Positions 28,820 to 37,750 of a stretch of 64,000 nucleotides of DNA are shown here, piece by piece. The stretch covers positions 124,001 through 188,000 of the forward strand of contig JAQWZF010000031.1 of assembly GCA_029253585.1 (NCBI GenBank), written 5' to 3'. A model generated the notes under the pieces. The model saw nothing but the letters and a program-made list of their open reading frames with translations, ran no database searches and was not told where the DNA came from. This DNA comes from Gammaproteobacteria bacterium (GTDB lineage: Bacteria > Pseudomonadota > Gammaproteobacteria > Pseudomonadales > Pseudohongiellaceae). Position 1 is the first letter of the stretch; each line of letters starts with the position of its first letter. A program made the translations under genes and the position numbers.

Positions 28820-29032
28820 ATGTTAGATGCAATACAATTTTCAAGCTTTGCCGATTTTATCGACATGGGTGGTTATGGGTTTAATGTGTGGTCGGTGTAT
28901 GGGCTCTTCGCAATCTTTGTTGCTGTTAACCTGATACTGCCACTGCGCAAAAAACAGAGGATACTTCGTCAGTTGAAGCGTCGCATGACACTGGATGAAG
29001 AAATTAATAGTGAAGATAGTCAGAGTAGTTAG
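28820..29032 (+). CDS. ccmD: Heme exporter accessory protein CcmD
   Basis: A 70-aa single-span protein. FADFIDMGGYGFNVWSVYGL, a hydrophobic helix and a basic segment (LRKKQRILRQLKRR) are the CcmD pattern. It stabilises the CcmABC-CcmE complex. Confidence 0.9.
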   Translation: MLDAIQFSSFADFIDMGGYGFNVWSVYGLFAIFVAVNLILPLRKKQRILRQLKRRMTLDEEINSEDSQSS

Positions 29033-29070
29033 TCGACCTTACTAGAGTAGTTATCGTTTTGGAGTAGTAG

Positions 29071-29532
29071 ATGAAACCTCATAGACGCAAGAAGCTCGGA
29101 ATCATTATTTTTATAGCCGCCGGTCTAAGCGTTGCCGTGGGCTTTACCGCCTTCGCACTTAAGCAAAATATCAATATGTTCTATACGCCAACCCAGGTTG
29201 CCGAGGGTGAGGTAGGCTCGGGGCAGCACTTTAGAATAGGTGGCATGGTAAAGACGGGAACGGTACTCGGCGCGACCAATAGCCTGAAAGTTAATTTCGT
29301 AACCACTGATTTCGTAAGCGACGTGCCCATTCAATACGAGGGCATACTGCCCGATCTGTTCCGCGAGGGGCAGGGCATCGTAGCCGAAGGCGAGATGGAT
29401 GCTAAGGGTGTTTTTCAGGCCTCAAGGGTGCTGGCGAAGCACGATGAAAACTTCATGTCGCCGGAAGTGAAGGCTGCTCTCGATGCATCCGGCGCCTCTG
29501 CCGAAAACCATTCTCCCGTGGCAACTAACTAA
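29071..29532 (+). CDS. ccmE: Heme chaperone CcmE with Tyr-to-Phe at the axial ligand
   Basis: A 153-aa protein anchored by one N-terminal helix (11-30) with a periplasmic OB-fold. His124 in LAKHDENF is the covalent heme attachment site. In E. coli the following motif is HDENY and that Tyr (Tyr134) is the axial iron ligand; here codon TTC gives Phe128. Otherwise canonical, including the GGMV segment. Lies between ccmD and ccmF. Confidence 0.95.
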   Translation: MKPHRRKKLGIIIFIAAGLSVAVGFTAFALKQNINMFYTPTQVAEGEVGSGQHFRIGGMVKTGTVLGATNSLKVNFVTTDFVSDVPIQYEGILPDLFREGQGIVAEGEMDAKGVFQASRVLAKHDENFMSPEVKAALDASGASAENHSPVATN

Positions 29533-29545
29533 GGCATGTAATTAG

Positions 29546-31552
29546 ATGATTCCTGAGATTGGTCAATTTTCTCTAATACTGGCGCTATGTCTTAGCGTCA
29601 TTCTCGCTTCACTCCCAATTATTGGTGCCTATCAGAATAATTTTCTGTGGATGAGCATGGCGCGGCCGCTTTCCGCTGGCGTGTTCGTGTTCCTGGCTGT
29701 AAGTATCGCCATTCTGGCTTATGCCTTCGTCACCGATGATTTTTCAGTGAAGTTTGTTGCCGAGCATTCGAATTCCTTGCTGCCTGATCGTTATAAGCTG
29801 ACAGCAGTCTGGGGCGGTCATGAGGGCTCATTTCTGCTTTGGACATTCATGCTTTCAGGGTGGATGCTAAGCGTCGCTATTTTTACTAAGAGCATGCCGC
29901 TGGAATTTGTGGCGCGAGTTCTAGGCGTGCTGGGCGTTCTAATCACCGGTTATATTTTGTTCATGCTGGCGACTTCGAACCCCTTTGCTCGAATCGTTCC
30001 GTTGCCTCCGATTGATGGCGCAGATCTAAATTCCGCTCTGCAAGATTTCGGTTTCATTATTCATCCCCCGACACTCTATATGGGTTATGTGGGTTTTTCG
30101 GTGGTCTTCGCCTTCGCGATGGCGGCGCTGCTAAGCGGAAAGATGGATGCAGCATGGGCGCGTTGGTGCCGACCCTGGGCAAATGTATCTTGGGCAATAC
30201 TAACTCTGGGTATCGCGCTGGGCAGTTGGTGGGCCTATTATGAATTAGGTTGGGGAGGTTGGTGGGCTTGGGATCCTGTTGAAAATCCACCGCTAATAAC
30301 CTGGCTGTTTGGGACCGCGCTGATTCATTCACTCGCGGCCACTGAAAAACGCGGCGTATTTAAATCCTGGACGGTATTGTTAGCTATATTGGCATTCGCG
30401 GGCAGTTTGCTCGGTACCTTTATTACACGCTCTGGCTTGTTGACCTCGGTGCATGCATTCGCCAGTGACCCCACTAGGGGATTCTTTATCCTCGCAATAC
30501 TTGGCATTACCGTTGGCGGTGCTCTTCTGCTCTTCGCCTTTCGAGCGCCATTGATGAAGAGTGAGTTTGGTTTCGATTTAGTCTCGCGGGAGATACTGCT
30601 GCTAGCGAATAATATTATCTTGGTGGTATCGGCAGCCTCTGTATTTCTGGGCACGATGTTTCCAATGGTTTACCAGGGGCTGACAGACGACCTGATTTCG
30701 ATAGGGCCTCCCTACTTTAACGCAATCTTCATACCTTTGATGGCCTTGCTAACGGTAATACTGGCAATCGGTCCCTATTGCCGCTGGAAGCGCACATCGG
30801 TCGCTTTTTTAGTAGAGCAGATGGGCAAGGTGGCCTTGGCCTCTCTCGCATTGGGAGTGGTGGTTCCGCTGATCGTCACCCTGGAATTTTCCCTGGCAGC
30901 GACAATCGCGGTAGCGCTAGCCTCGTGGATAGTCTTAGCGATGCTGCAGGATATTCGAAACAAGACCGCTAACAAGGCGAGCCGATTAAAAGGGCTTCGG
31001 TCTCTACCGTTTAGCTATTACGGCATGCAGACCGCGCACCTTGGCATGGCGGTGATGTTGATCGGCGTGGCGTTGACCAGTGCTTTTAGCACCGAGCGCA
31101 GTGTGTTGCTTGCTCCGGGGCAGGATGTGGGGTTGGGCAATTACGTTTTTCGATTTGAGGGCGCAGCTCCTATCAATGGGCCAAATTATGTGGGTGAAGA
31201 GGCAAGCTTCACGGTATTGAAGGGAGGCGAGGAAATAACGACCTTGCATCCCGAGAGAAGAGTCTATCTAGCGACGGGAACCCCATCGACAGAAATGGCC
31301 ATAGACGCTGGCCTTTTTCGAGACCTGTTTATTACTTTGGGCGAACAGAAAGAAGGTGAGTCATGGTCGATGACTATCTATGTTAAGCCGTTCGTTCGCT
31401 GGATTTGGCTAGGCGCGATCTTTATGACCCTTGGCGGCATTCTCGCGGCGGCAGATAAGCGTTATCGGCGTCTGCGCAGGCGGCATACAGAGCCCAGTCG
31501 GGAGCAGAGCAAGTCGAAGCCACTAGGAGGCGAGCTGCAAGCAAGCTCCTGA
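29546..31552 (+). CDS. ccmF: Cytochrome c heme lyase core subunit CcmF
   Basis: A 668-aa protein with about 15 membrane spans that attaches heme to apocytochrome c with CcmH and CcmI. Heme-ligand histidines are recognisable in FIIHPPTLYMGYVG, GTALIHSL, SVHAFASDPTRG and MQTAHLGMA. The WWD motif begins normally (WGGWWAWDPVEN) but continues PPLITWL where most CcmF proteins have ASFMPWL. It ends just before ccmG. Confidence 0.95.
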   Translation: MIPEIGQFSLILALCLSVILASLPIIGAYQNNFLWMSMARPLSAGVFVFLAVSIAILAYAFVTDDFSVKFVAEHSNSLLPDRYKLTAVWGGHEGSFLLWTFMLSGWMLSVAIFTKSMPLEFVARVLGVLGVLITGYILFMLATSNPFARIVPLPPIDGADLNSALQDFGFIIHPPTLYMGYVGFSVVFAFAMAALLSGKMDAAWARWCRPWANVSWAILTLGIALGSWWAYYELGWGGWWAWDPVENPPLITWLFGTALIHSLAATEKRGVFKSWTVLLAILAFAGSLLGTFITRSGLLTSVHAFASDPTRGFFILAILGITVGGALLLFAFRAPLMKSEFGFDLVSREILLLANNIILVVSAASVFLGTMFPMVYQGLTDDLISIGPPYFNAIFIPLMALLTVILAIGPYCRWKRTSVAFLVEQMGKVALASLALGVVVPLIVTLEFSLAATIAVALASWIVLAMLQDIRNKTANKASRLKGLRSLPFSYYGMQTAHLGMAVMLIGVALTSAFSTERSVLLAPGQDVGLGNYVFRFEGAAPINGPNYVGEEASFTVLKGGEEITTLHPERRVYLATGTPSTEMAIDAGLFRDLFITLGEQKEGESWSMTIYVKPFVRWIWLGAIFMTLGGILAAADKRYRRLRRRHTEPSREQSKSKPLGGELQASS

Positions 31553-31561
31553 TAAAATGCG

Positions 31562-32095
31562 ATGAATAAGTTGAAATTCTATCTTCCTGTGCTCGGGTTT
31601 GTTGTTGTTGCCATAGCCCTGTGGCGCGGTCTCTATCTTGACCCAAAGACATTGCCCTCTATGTTAATCGACAAGCCGATGCCGTCTTTCGAGCTCATTT
31701 CGGTGGATGGTAAGCAGGTGAGCAACGCGGATCTACCCCCTCAAATATTCCTGCTCAATGTCTGGGGATCGTATTGCCTGCCTTGTCTGATAGAACACCC
31801 AACTCTGATGAGGCTGACTGAAGCAGGCGACATTCCAGTGGTTGGGGTGAACTATCGTGATCAGCAGGACTTAGCGATCGATTGGTTGGAGGCGAATGGA
31901 AATCCTTTTTCTTTTAGCATCTTGGATGAGAGTGGCCGATTTGGAATAGATTTGGGCGTCTACGGTGCGCCGGAGACCTATTTGGTAGATGAAAACGGCG
32001 TGATTCGATTTCGTCACGTGAGCGTACTCGATGAAGCTGTATGGCAAGAGCAATTTCTTCCTGCTATCGCTGAACTGCGCGCCGAAGGAAGCTAG
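31562..32095 (+). CDS. ccmG: Thiol:disulfide interchange protein CcmG/DsbE
   Basis: A 177-aa membrane-anchored thioredoxin-fold protein that reduces apocytochrome c. The active site is NVWGSYCLPCLIEHP (CxxC, with Tyr in place of the common Trp before it), followed by the cis-Pro loop YGAPETYLVDENG. N-terminal anchor at residues 5-24. Confidence 0.93.
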   Translation: MNKLKFYLPVLGFVVVAIALWRGLYLDPKTLPSMLIDKPMPSFELISVDGKQVSNADLPPQIFLLNVWGSYCLPCLIEHPTLMRLTEAGDIPVVGVNYRDQQDLAIDWLEANGNPFSFSILDESGRFGIDLGVYGAPETYLVDENGVIRFRHVSVLDEAVWQEQFLPAIAELRAEGS

Positions 32096-32099
32096 ACAG

Positions 32100-32606
32100 A
32101 TGGCAAGCTCGGTAACCTTCTCGAACTCAAAAATGCGGTTGTTTGCAATAAGCTTACTCTTTGCGCTATGCGCACTATCCCTGCCTAGCTCATCCTATTC
32201 TCAGGTGGATACTTTCGAATTCGATACTGACCAACAGCAGCAACGCTTTCGCTCGCTCTCGGATGAGCTTAGATGCCCAATGTGCCAAAACTCTAGCCTC
32301 TCGGGTTCGTCAGGTGGTGTAGCCGAAGATTTGCGCAGAGAAATACATCGCATGATTATGGAAGGCATGAGTGACGCCGAAATAATTCAATTTATGTTCG
32401 AGCGATATGGCGACTTTATTCTATTTCGCCCGAGGTTGACGGCGGGAACAATATTGCTCTGGTTTGGGCCTTTACTTTTTTTGCTGATAGGCGCTGTAAT
32501 CGCATTCGGTATCTGGCGCAGAGCTCGAAAGATTAGCGATGATGATGCTGAGCTAGACAAGGCACAGCAAGAACGCCTACAACAGATGTTAGGCGACAAA
32601 TCATAA
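32100..32606 (+). CDS. ccmH: Cytochrome c biogenesis protein CcmH (CcmL-type)
   Basis: The start at 32100 lies 4 nt after the ccmG stop; a second ATG at 32133 begins the signal-like helix MRLFAISLLF. The active-site motif LRCPMCQNSSL is the CcmH hallmark, followed by MSDAEIIQFMFERYGDFIL. A C-terminal span (about 120-142) and a cytoplasmic tail follow. Co-acts with CcmF and CcmI. Confidence 0.93.
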   Translation: MASSVTFSNSKMRLFAISLLFALCALSLPSSSYSQVDTFEFDTDQQQQRFRSLSDELRCPMCQNSSLSGSSGGVAEDLRREIHRMIMEGMSDAEIIQFMFERYGDFILFRPRLTAGTILLWFGPLLFLLIGAVIAFGIWRRARKISDDDAELDKAQQERLQQMLGDKS

Positions 32607-32636
32607 TTCAAATTCAATTCTACTTGGAATAATCCC

Positions 32637-33890
32637 TTGTTCTGGATATCTACCGTAATACTCTTCGTAATCGCCGTCGGCTTTGTTCTATTGCCATTGT
32701 GGCTACGAAACCGTGCAGAATCGTTTGCCGTGGATGCTTCGCGTAAGAATGAAAATATCGCGCTATTTCATGAACGCAGCGACGATCTCGAGAATGAATT
32801 GGCGTCGGGGAATCTAGATCAATCTGAATTTGATGTGCTTATTCTTGAATTACAGCAAAGCCTGTTATCAGATGTTTCCGAAGAAGAGACCGCAAGCGAA
32901 AAGAAGCCCAAGACCAAGAAAGCTGGCGCTGCCAATTCTGGCGCCTATAACTTGATCGTTCCCTTGGTTCTTTGTCTTCTGATGCCCGCTGCAGCCTATA
33001 CCTTATATGGCGAGTGGGGGTACAAGCGCGACGTGGAATTGATGGGCCTGTTTCAGCGCACCGTGAATAATCGCGATAACCCGCAAGAGTCGCAGGATCT
33101 TATTGTTAGCCTGGGCGAGGTGGTTCAGGCCGACGACGACCGGCCATGGGCCTGGTATTTCCTGGCTGAAAATTTCGCCAGTATTGGTATGTTTGCAGAG
33201 GGAGAAATAGCGTATACCCAATCTGCCGGGCGCATGGACGAAACACCAGAGAAGGCATTGGTGCTCGGTAGAGTGGCAATGGCAAAATATATTCTTGCCG
33301 ACTTTAACTTTACCGAGGGTGTACTCGAGACCATAGAACAGGCTCGCGCGATCAATCCGAATGAGATGTCGATATTGCAACTTATCGCCGCCGATGCCGA
33401 AGAGCGTGAGGATTTTGAGACAGCTATCGAGTATTGGCGATTGATCATTCAAAATAACCCGAACAGTGAGCAGGCACAGGTTCTTCGTCGTAGCATTGCT
33501 GTTGCACAACAACGGCTAGCGGGGCAGGGACAAGATGGGGCTGTTGGTCCTACCATCGAGATAAATATTTCGCTCGCAGAAGGTCTGGATCTCGATGCGA
33601 ATCTGCGAGTTTTCGTTGCGGTACGCAATGCGGCACAAGAGGGCTTGCCTCCCTTGGCAGCTATCGATCTTACGGTTGCCGATCTGCCAGCGAACATTCA
33701 ATTAGATAATACCTATGCGGTGGGGCCATTCAATATTTCATCTGCAGATACGGTTTTTGTTTCAGCCTCAGTTTCGTTTTCTGGATCGGCGACACCGAAC
33801 TCCGGAGACTATCGCTCTCAGTCAGATAATTTCGCGCATAACGGCCAGCGAGCTGTTATTAGTCTGGAAATAGCTGATCGAATTCCGTAA
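32637..33890 (+). CDS. ccmI: Cytochrome c biogenesis protein CcmI (TPR)
   Basis: A 417-aa protein with a TTG start (FWISTVILFVIAVGFVLLPL, first span), a second span near residues 105-125, then TPR-like repeats (about 165-290) that bind the apocytochrome C-terminus, and a C-terminal domain. Last ccm gene; equivalent to the C-terminal half of E. coli CcmH. Confidence 0.88.
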   Translation: MFWISTVILFVIAVGFVLLPLWLRNRAESFAVDASRKNENIALFHERSDDLENELASGNLDQSEFDVLILELQQSLLSDVSEEETASEKKPKTKKAGAANSGAYNLIVPLVLCLLMPAAAYTLYGEWGYKRDVELMGLFQRTVNNRDNPQESQDLIVSLGEVVQADDDRPWAWYFLAENFASIGMFAEGEIAYTQSAGRMDETPEKALVLGRVAMAKYILADFNFTEGVLETIEQARAINPNEMSILQLIAADAEEREDFETAIEYWRLIIQNNPNSEQAQVLRRSIAVAQQRLAGQGQDGAVGPTIEINISLAEGLDLDANLRVFVAVRNAAQEGLPPLAAIDLTVADLPANIQLDNTYAVGPFNISSADTVFVSASVSFSGSATPNSGDYRSQSDNFAHNGQRAVISLEIADRIP

Positions 33891-33928
33891 TCGATTGCTG
33901 ATAGGCGTATCCGTTAGGCAGAGTAAAA

Positions 33929-34555
33929 ATGTATTGGGCTGAATTTTTAACTATTGCCGTGGCGCATCTCTTTGCCGTCGCCTCTCCCGGTCCCGATTTT
34001 GCCGTGGTTTTACGCCAGAGTGTTCTCGGTGGTTCTCGCACTGGTATATGGACGAGTTTTGGCGTGTGTAGTGCTATCCTGGTGCACGTGGCTTACTGCC
34101 TGCTAGGCGTCGCGCTGTTGCTGGCTCAATCACCGTCGCTGTTCAATACAATGAAGCTAATCGCAGCGGCCTATCTATTTTTCTTGGGAGTCCAGTCGAT
34201 ACGTGCCTCACTTGGCTTGCCTCGGGCAGGAGCCAGCTCTCCTGAGGCTGTAATTTTATCTCCGCGTCGAGCCTTTGCGCTGGGGTTCTTAACCAACGGA
34301 CTAAATCCTAAAGCCACGCTATTCTTTCTCGCACTGTTTACGGTAGTAATCGACCCGAATACACCACTAACTATTCAGCTTTTCTACGGCTTTTATCTTG
34401 CCCTCGCGACGTTTATTTGGTTTGCCGGGCTTTCCATTGTCCTTGGCAGGCCCCGAATTTGTGAGTTTGTTCTGCGCTCGGGGGTATGGTTGGAGCGGGG
34501 TATGGGGGCGATCTTGATATTCCTCGCTCTGCAGATAGCGCTTAACGCGAGCTGA
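33929..34555 (+). CDS. LysE/RhtB-family amino-acid exporter
   Basis: A 208-aa protein with about six spans. The N-terminal AVASPGPDFAVVLRQSVLGG is the LysE/RhtB signature, and GFLTNGLNPKATLFFLALF is the second conserved segment. Likely exports an amino acid or homoserine-like compound. It begins 38 nt after ccmI and is probably only positionally linked. Substrate unknown. Confidence 0.9.
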   Translation: MYWAEFLTIAVAHLFAVASPGPDFAVVLRQSVLGGSRTGIWTSFGVCSAILVHVAYCLLGVALLLAQSPSLFNTMKLIAAAYLFFLGVQSIRASLGLPRAGASSPEAVILSPRRAFALGFLTNGLNPKATLFFLALFTVVIDPNTPLTIQLFYGFYLALATFIWFAGLSIVLGRPRICEFVLRSGVWLERGMGAILIFLALQIALNAS

Positions 34556-34661
34556 GCCTGTATCGGAGCGTCAGGGCCGGGTCTTTACCGCATTGTAATC
34601 GCTATAGTGATCAGTGCAATTCGCCCATATTCTGCGGTATAGTTGCGCTCGGAGAATTCAT

Positions 34662-35669
34662 ATGACAGAAAACAAGCAGGTGACAGAGCTAGTTGATAAG
34701 TTCGGTAGACGGGTGGATTATATCCGTTTGTCCGTTACCGATCGTTGTGATTTCCGCTGTGTCTATTGCATGACCGAGGACATGACTTTCCTCCCTCGGG
34801 ATCAGATTCTTTCATTGGAAGAGTTATACCGGGTGGCCAAGGCTTTTACGGAGTTAGGCGTAAAGAAGATTAGGCTCACAGGTGGTGAGCCAATGGTGCG
34901 CACAGACGTGATGTCGCTAATCGAAAAACTCGGTGCGCTTCCCGGTCTTGAAGAGCTGCTATTAACCACCAATGGCGCTCAACTTGAAAAGTATGCTGTG
35001 CCGCTTAAGGCTGCAGGGGTAAATAGAGTCAATATCAGTATCGATAGTTTGGATGCCGATCGTTTTAAGCGCATATCGAGAGTTGGGAAGCTGGACAAGG
35101 TGTTAGCCGGAATCGATGCGGCTAAGGCTGCCGGCTTCGAGCGAATACGACTGAACTCAGTTGTAATGAAGGGCTACAACGAAGATGAAGTTTTGGATTT
35201 GGCTGACTATGCCATCGAGCGCGATATCGACATCGCTTTTATCGAAGAGATGCCGCTGGGGGAAGCTTCAGATCATGCGCGAGAAGATACAACCTGCAGT
35301 AACGCCTGGGTAAGGGGAAAAATCGCTGAGAAATATCAGCTTGTAGACAGCGCAGAGACTACCGCGGGCCCTTCACGCTATGCAAAAATTGCCGATCGTA
35401 AGAGTCGTATCGGTTTTATTTCGCCGGTTACACACAATTTCTGTGAGGATTGTAATCGCGTGCGGGTGACGGTTGAGGGGCGATTATTGCTGTGTCTAGG
35501 TAATGAGCATTCGGTGGATCTGCGAGGCTTATTGCGTGACCCGGGCAATGACGATACCGTGCTCAAGCAGGCCCTGATCGATTCTATGGAAATAAAGCCA
35601 GAGCGTCATTTTTTCTATGATAAAGATCACGCGCAGCCGGTTCGCCTCATGAACATGACCGGTGGCTAA
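34662..35669 (+). CDS. moaA: GTP 3',8-cyclase (molybdenum cofactor biosynthesis)
   Basis: A radical-SAM enzyme that starts molybdopterin synthesis. ATG 34662 is selected by GGAG 7 nt upstream. The SAM cluster is CDFRCVYC; the C-terminal GTP-binding cluster is [18 protein letters not shown]. It ends with the conserved double glycine (NMTGG), required for activity in the family. About 335 aa. Followed by moaB. Confidence 0.96.
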   Translation: MTENKQVTELVDKFGRRVDYIRLSVTDRCDFRCVYCMTEDMTFLPRDQILSLEELYRVAKAFTELGVKKIRLTGGEPMVRTDVMSLIEKLGALPGLEELLLTTNGAQLEKYAVPLKAAGVNRVNISIDSLDADRFKRISRVGKLDKVLAGIDAAKAAGFERIRLNSVVMKGYNEDEVLDLADYAIERDIDIAFIEEMPLGEASDHAREDTTCSNAWVRGKIAEKYQLVDSAETTAGPSRYAKIADRKSRIGFISPVTHNFCEDCNRVRVTVEGRLLLCLGNEHSVDLRGLLRDPGNDDTVLKQALIDSMEIKPERHFFYDKDHAQPVRLMNMTGG

Positions 35670-35738
35670 GCTCGGATCTTTGTGCCTTTCGTGTTACTTG
35701 CATCAGAAGTATAAATAAACAATTTTAGAGAGTACTAA

Positions 35739-36242
35739 ATGTCTTCCCTAATGCCATTGAATATTGCTGTTGTGACGGTCTCCGATACGCGCACAGCCGA
35801 AACAGATAAATCCGGAGCAGTGTTAGTCGAGAGGCTAGAGCGCGCCGGGCATCAACTCTATGCCAAAACTATCGTCAAAGATGATATCTCTTTGCTTCGA
35901 GCAGAAGTCTCTGCGCTGATTGCTGACGCGAAAGTTCAGGCTATCTTGTTAACCGGTGGCACCGGCTTTACCGCCAGAGATAATACCGTTGCGGCGATTA
36001 GTCCTCTATTAGATGCGCCCATAGAGGGCTTCGGAGAGCTGTTTAGGCAGCTATCCTATGAGGAGATAGGTAGTTCCACGATACAGTCGCGCGCCTTCGC
36101 TGGGATGGTCAGTGGAGCGATAGTATTCTGTGTGCCCGGATCGCCGGGAGCCTGCGCGACGGCGTGGGACAAGATTATTTCGGAGCAGCTGAATAGCCGT
36201 CACAAGCCTTGTAACTTCACTGATAAGCTACGCAAAGTCTAG
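35739..36242 (+). CDS. moaB: Molybdopterin biosynthesis protein MoaB/MogA-like
   Basis: A 167-aa protein with IAVVTVSDTRTAETDKSG at the N-terminus and LLTGGTGFTARDNTV (GGTG nucleotide-binding) in the middle, as in MoaB and MogA adenylyltransferases. The length favours MoaB. Downstream of moaA on the same strand. AGAG precedes the ATG. Confidence 0.92.
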   Translation: MSSLMPLNIAVVTVSDTRTAETDKSGAVLVERLERAGHQLYAKTIVKDDISLLRAEVSALIADAKVQAILLTGGTGFTARDNTVAAISPLLDAPIEGFGELFRQLSYEEIGSSTIQSRAFAGMVSGAIVFCVPGSPGACATAWDKIISEQLNSRHKPCNFTDKLRKV

Positions 36243-36309
36243 GTAGTAGGCTTTGGGGTCTGGTTCTAATACGAGGTTGGACTGGGGCACGGGTTTTGGC
36301 AGGCCACAT

Positions 36310-36349
36310 AAAAAAACACCAGTCTAAATCTGTTATTTAAACTGGTGTT
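36310..36349 (-). terminator. Rho-independent terminator of the 37-aa microprotein gene
   Basis: In the minus-strand transcript AACACCAGT pairs with ACTGGTGTT (plus-strand arms 36341-36349 and 36315-36323) and runs directly into seven U residues. It is oriented to end transcription from the small minus-strand gene about 60 nt upstream. It is also opposite the end of moaB. Confidence 0.85.
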
Positions 36350-36406
36350 CACTTAGTGCGTAAATCAACTAAAGGGCTCTGCATAAAGCCTCCTATTCGA
36401 AATAGA

Positions 36407-36520
36407 TTATACGGCTGCGTATACGATCGCGGCTGGCACTGCTAATGCAGCTATTACCAGTAGTACACTGATAACTGTCGCTTCGATAACGGGCCGTACT
36501 CGTGTGAGTGCCTTGCTCAT
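36407..36520 (-). CDS. 37-aa single-span membrane microprotein (unrecognised)
   Basis: A short gene read directly from the sequence. MSKALTRVRPVIEATVIS gives a basic N-terminus, then one hydrophobic helix rich in Val, Ala, Leu and Ile to the C-terminal Val37. AGGAGA lies 5 nt before the ATG and a strong terminator follows about 60 nt after the stop, so it is a complete transcription unit. No family was recognised; possibilities include a small membrane regulator or a toxin-like peptide. The unusual repeat field lies upstream. Confidence 0.7.
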   Translation of the reverse strand: MSKALTRVRPVIEATVISVLLVIAALAVPAAIVYAAV

Positions 36521-36929
36521 TACTGTCTCCTAAGTTTGCTGGTAAGTTCAGAGTTGATTGGTTACCCTCTCAACAACGGGGCGTATAGTAACACATTATG
36601 AGTCTTTGTGTAACATTTAGCTGAAATTATATCCATAACGAGAAATATAGTAACAAATTTATTTATTCTATATAAATACGCTATATATCATATAGTTAAG
36701 TAAGTAATTTGGCTTAATACCGCTCCAATAGGGCGTATGTGCCTTCAGTTATTAGTAACAAAAATCCTCTAAGTCACTGAAATATGATGGCAATCACATA
36801 TGTAACCTTGGGTAACAAAATGACTTGCTGTGACAGGTAAGCGGCTCGCCGACACGGGGTTGGTCGTAGTGACCGGCTTGTCTTACACTAGCTCACCGCC
36901 ATCCGCTCAATCAAAAATAAGGAATAGTA
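36521..36929. other. AT-rich divergent region upstream of the microprotein gene and xthA
   Basis: About 410 bp without another gene. It is markedly AT-rich between 36600 and 36720 and carries the GTAAC repeats listed separately. A GGTTACC palindrome lies at 36560-36566. Both the microprotein gene and xthA must be driven from here. Confidence 0.5.
36588..36817 (+). repeat. Field of GTAACA direct repeats
   Basis: GTAACA occurs at 36588-36593, 36610-36615, 36650-36655, 36755-36760 and 36812-36817, with GTAACC at 36802-36807; all six are in the same orientation within 230 bp. Several are preceded by TATA or ATTA. This could be a binding array for a regulator of the flanking genes, or chance enrichment in AT-rich DNA. 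Confidence 0.45.
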
Positions 36930-37697
36930 ATGCGCATCATGACATTCAACTGCAACGGAATTAGAGCTGCAGCGAGAAAGGGGTTCTTCGACTGGCTACC
37001 TAAGGCGGATGCCGATGTGGTCTGCCTGCAGGAAACCAAGGCGCAAATAGATCAGCTCAGCGACCCCGTCTTCCACCCCGAGGGCTATCACTGTCATTAC
37101 TACGATGCCGTGAAGAAAGGCTATTCGGGTACGGCGCTCTTCTCTCGTGAGAAGCCCAAGAAGATTAAGAGGGGGCTTGGCTTCGAGCTAGCCGATACGG
37201 AGGGGCGCTATATTGAGGCAGACTTCGATGGTTTAAGTGTCGCGTCACTGTATCTGCCCTCGGGTTCTAGCAGTGACGAGCGGCAGGCGCGAAAAGTCAG
37301 CTTTATGGGCGACTACATGAAGCACATGAAAAAACTGAGGAAGAACAAGCGCGAGATTGTAGTCTGTGCAGATTGGAATATCTGCCACAAGGAAATCGAC
37401 CTGAAAAATTGGCGTGCAAACAGAAAGAATTCCGGTTTCCTGCCCGAGGAGCGGGAGTGGCTGGATGTCCTTTACGACAAGGTAGGCTATGTAGACGCGT
37501 TCCGTGTTGTCAATGAAGAGCCCGATCAGTACTCCTGGTGGTCAAATCGCGGGCAGGCCAGGGCTAATAACGTTGGGTGGCGACTGGATTATCAGGTGGT
37601 TACTGAAGAGATTGCCAAACAGGTTAAGTCCGCCGAGATTTACACGGCGCAAAATTTTTCAGATCATGCGCCAGTTATTCTAGAATACGCTATGTAG
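36930..37697 (+). CDS. xthA: Exodeoxyribonuclease III
   Basis: A 255-aa AP endonuclease/3'-5' exonuclease. FNCNGIRAA at the N-terminus, LQETKAQ (metal-binding Glu), CADWNICHKEIDLKNW (catalytic Asp/Asn) and SDHAPVI (catalytic His) are in the expected order. AAGGA precedes the ATG. Confidence 0.96.
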   Translation: MRIMTFNCNGIRAAARKGFFDWLPKADADVVCLQETKAQIDQLSDPVFHPEGYHCHYYDAVKKGYSGTALFSREKPKKIKRGLGFELADTEGRYIEADFDGLSVASLYLPSGSSSDERQARKVSFMGDYMKHMKKLRKNKREIVVCADWNICHKEIDLKNWRANRKNSGFLPEEREWLDVLYDKVGYVDAFRVVNEEPDQYSWWSNRGQARANNVGWRLDYQVVTEEIAKQVKSAEIYTAQNFSDHAPVILEYAM

Positions 37698-37750
37698 GAT
37701 GCTCAGAATCATGAGCCCTCACTGATTGTCCACTTGGATGGAGTAGAAGG

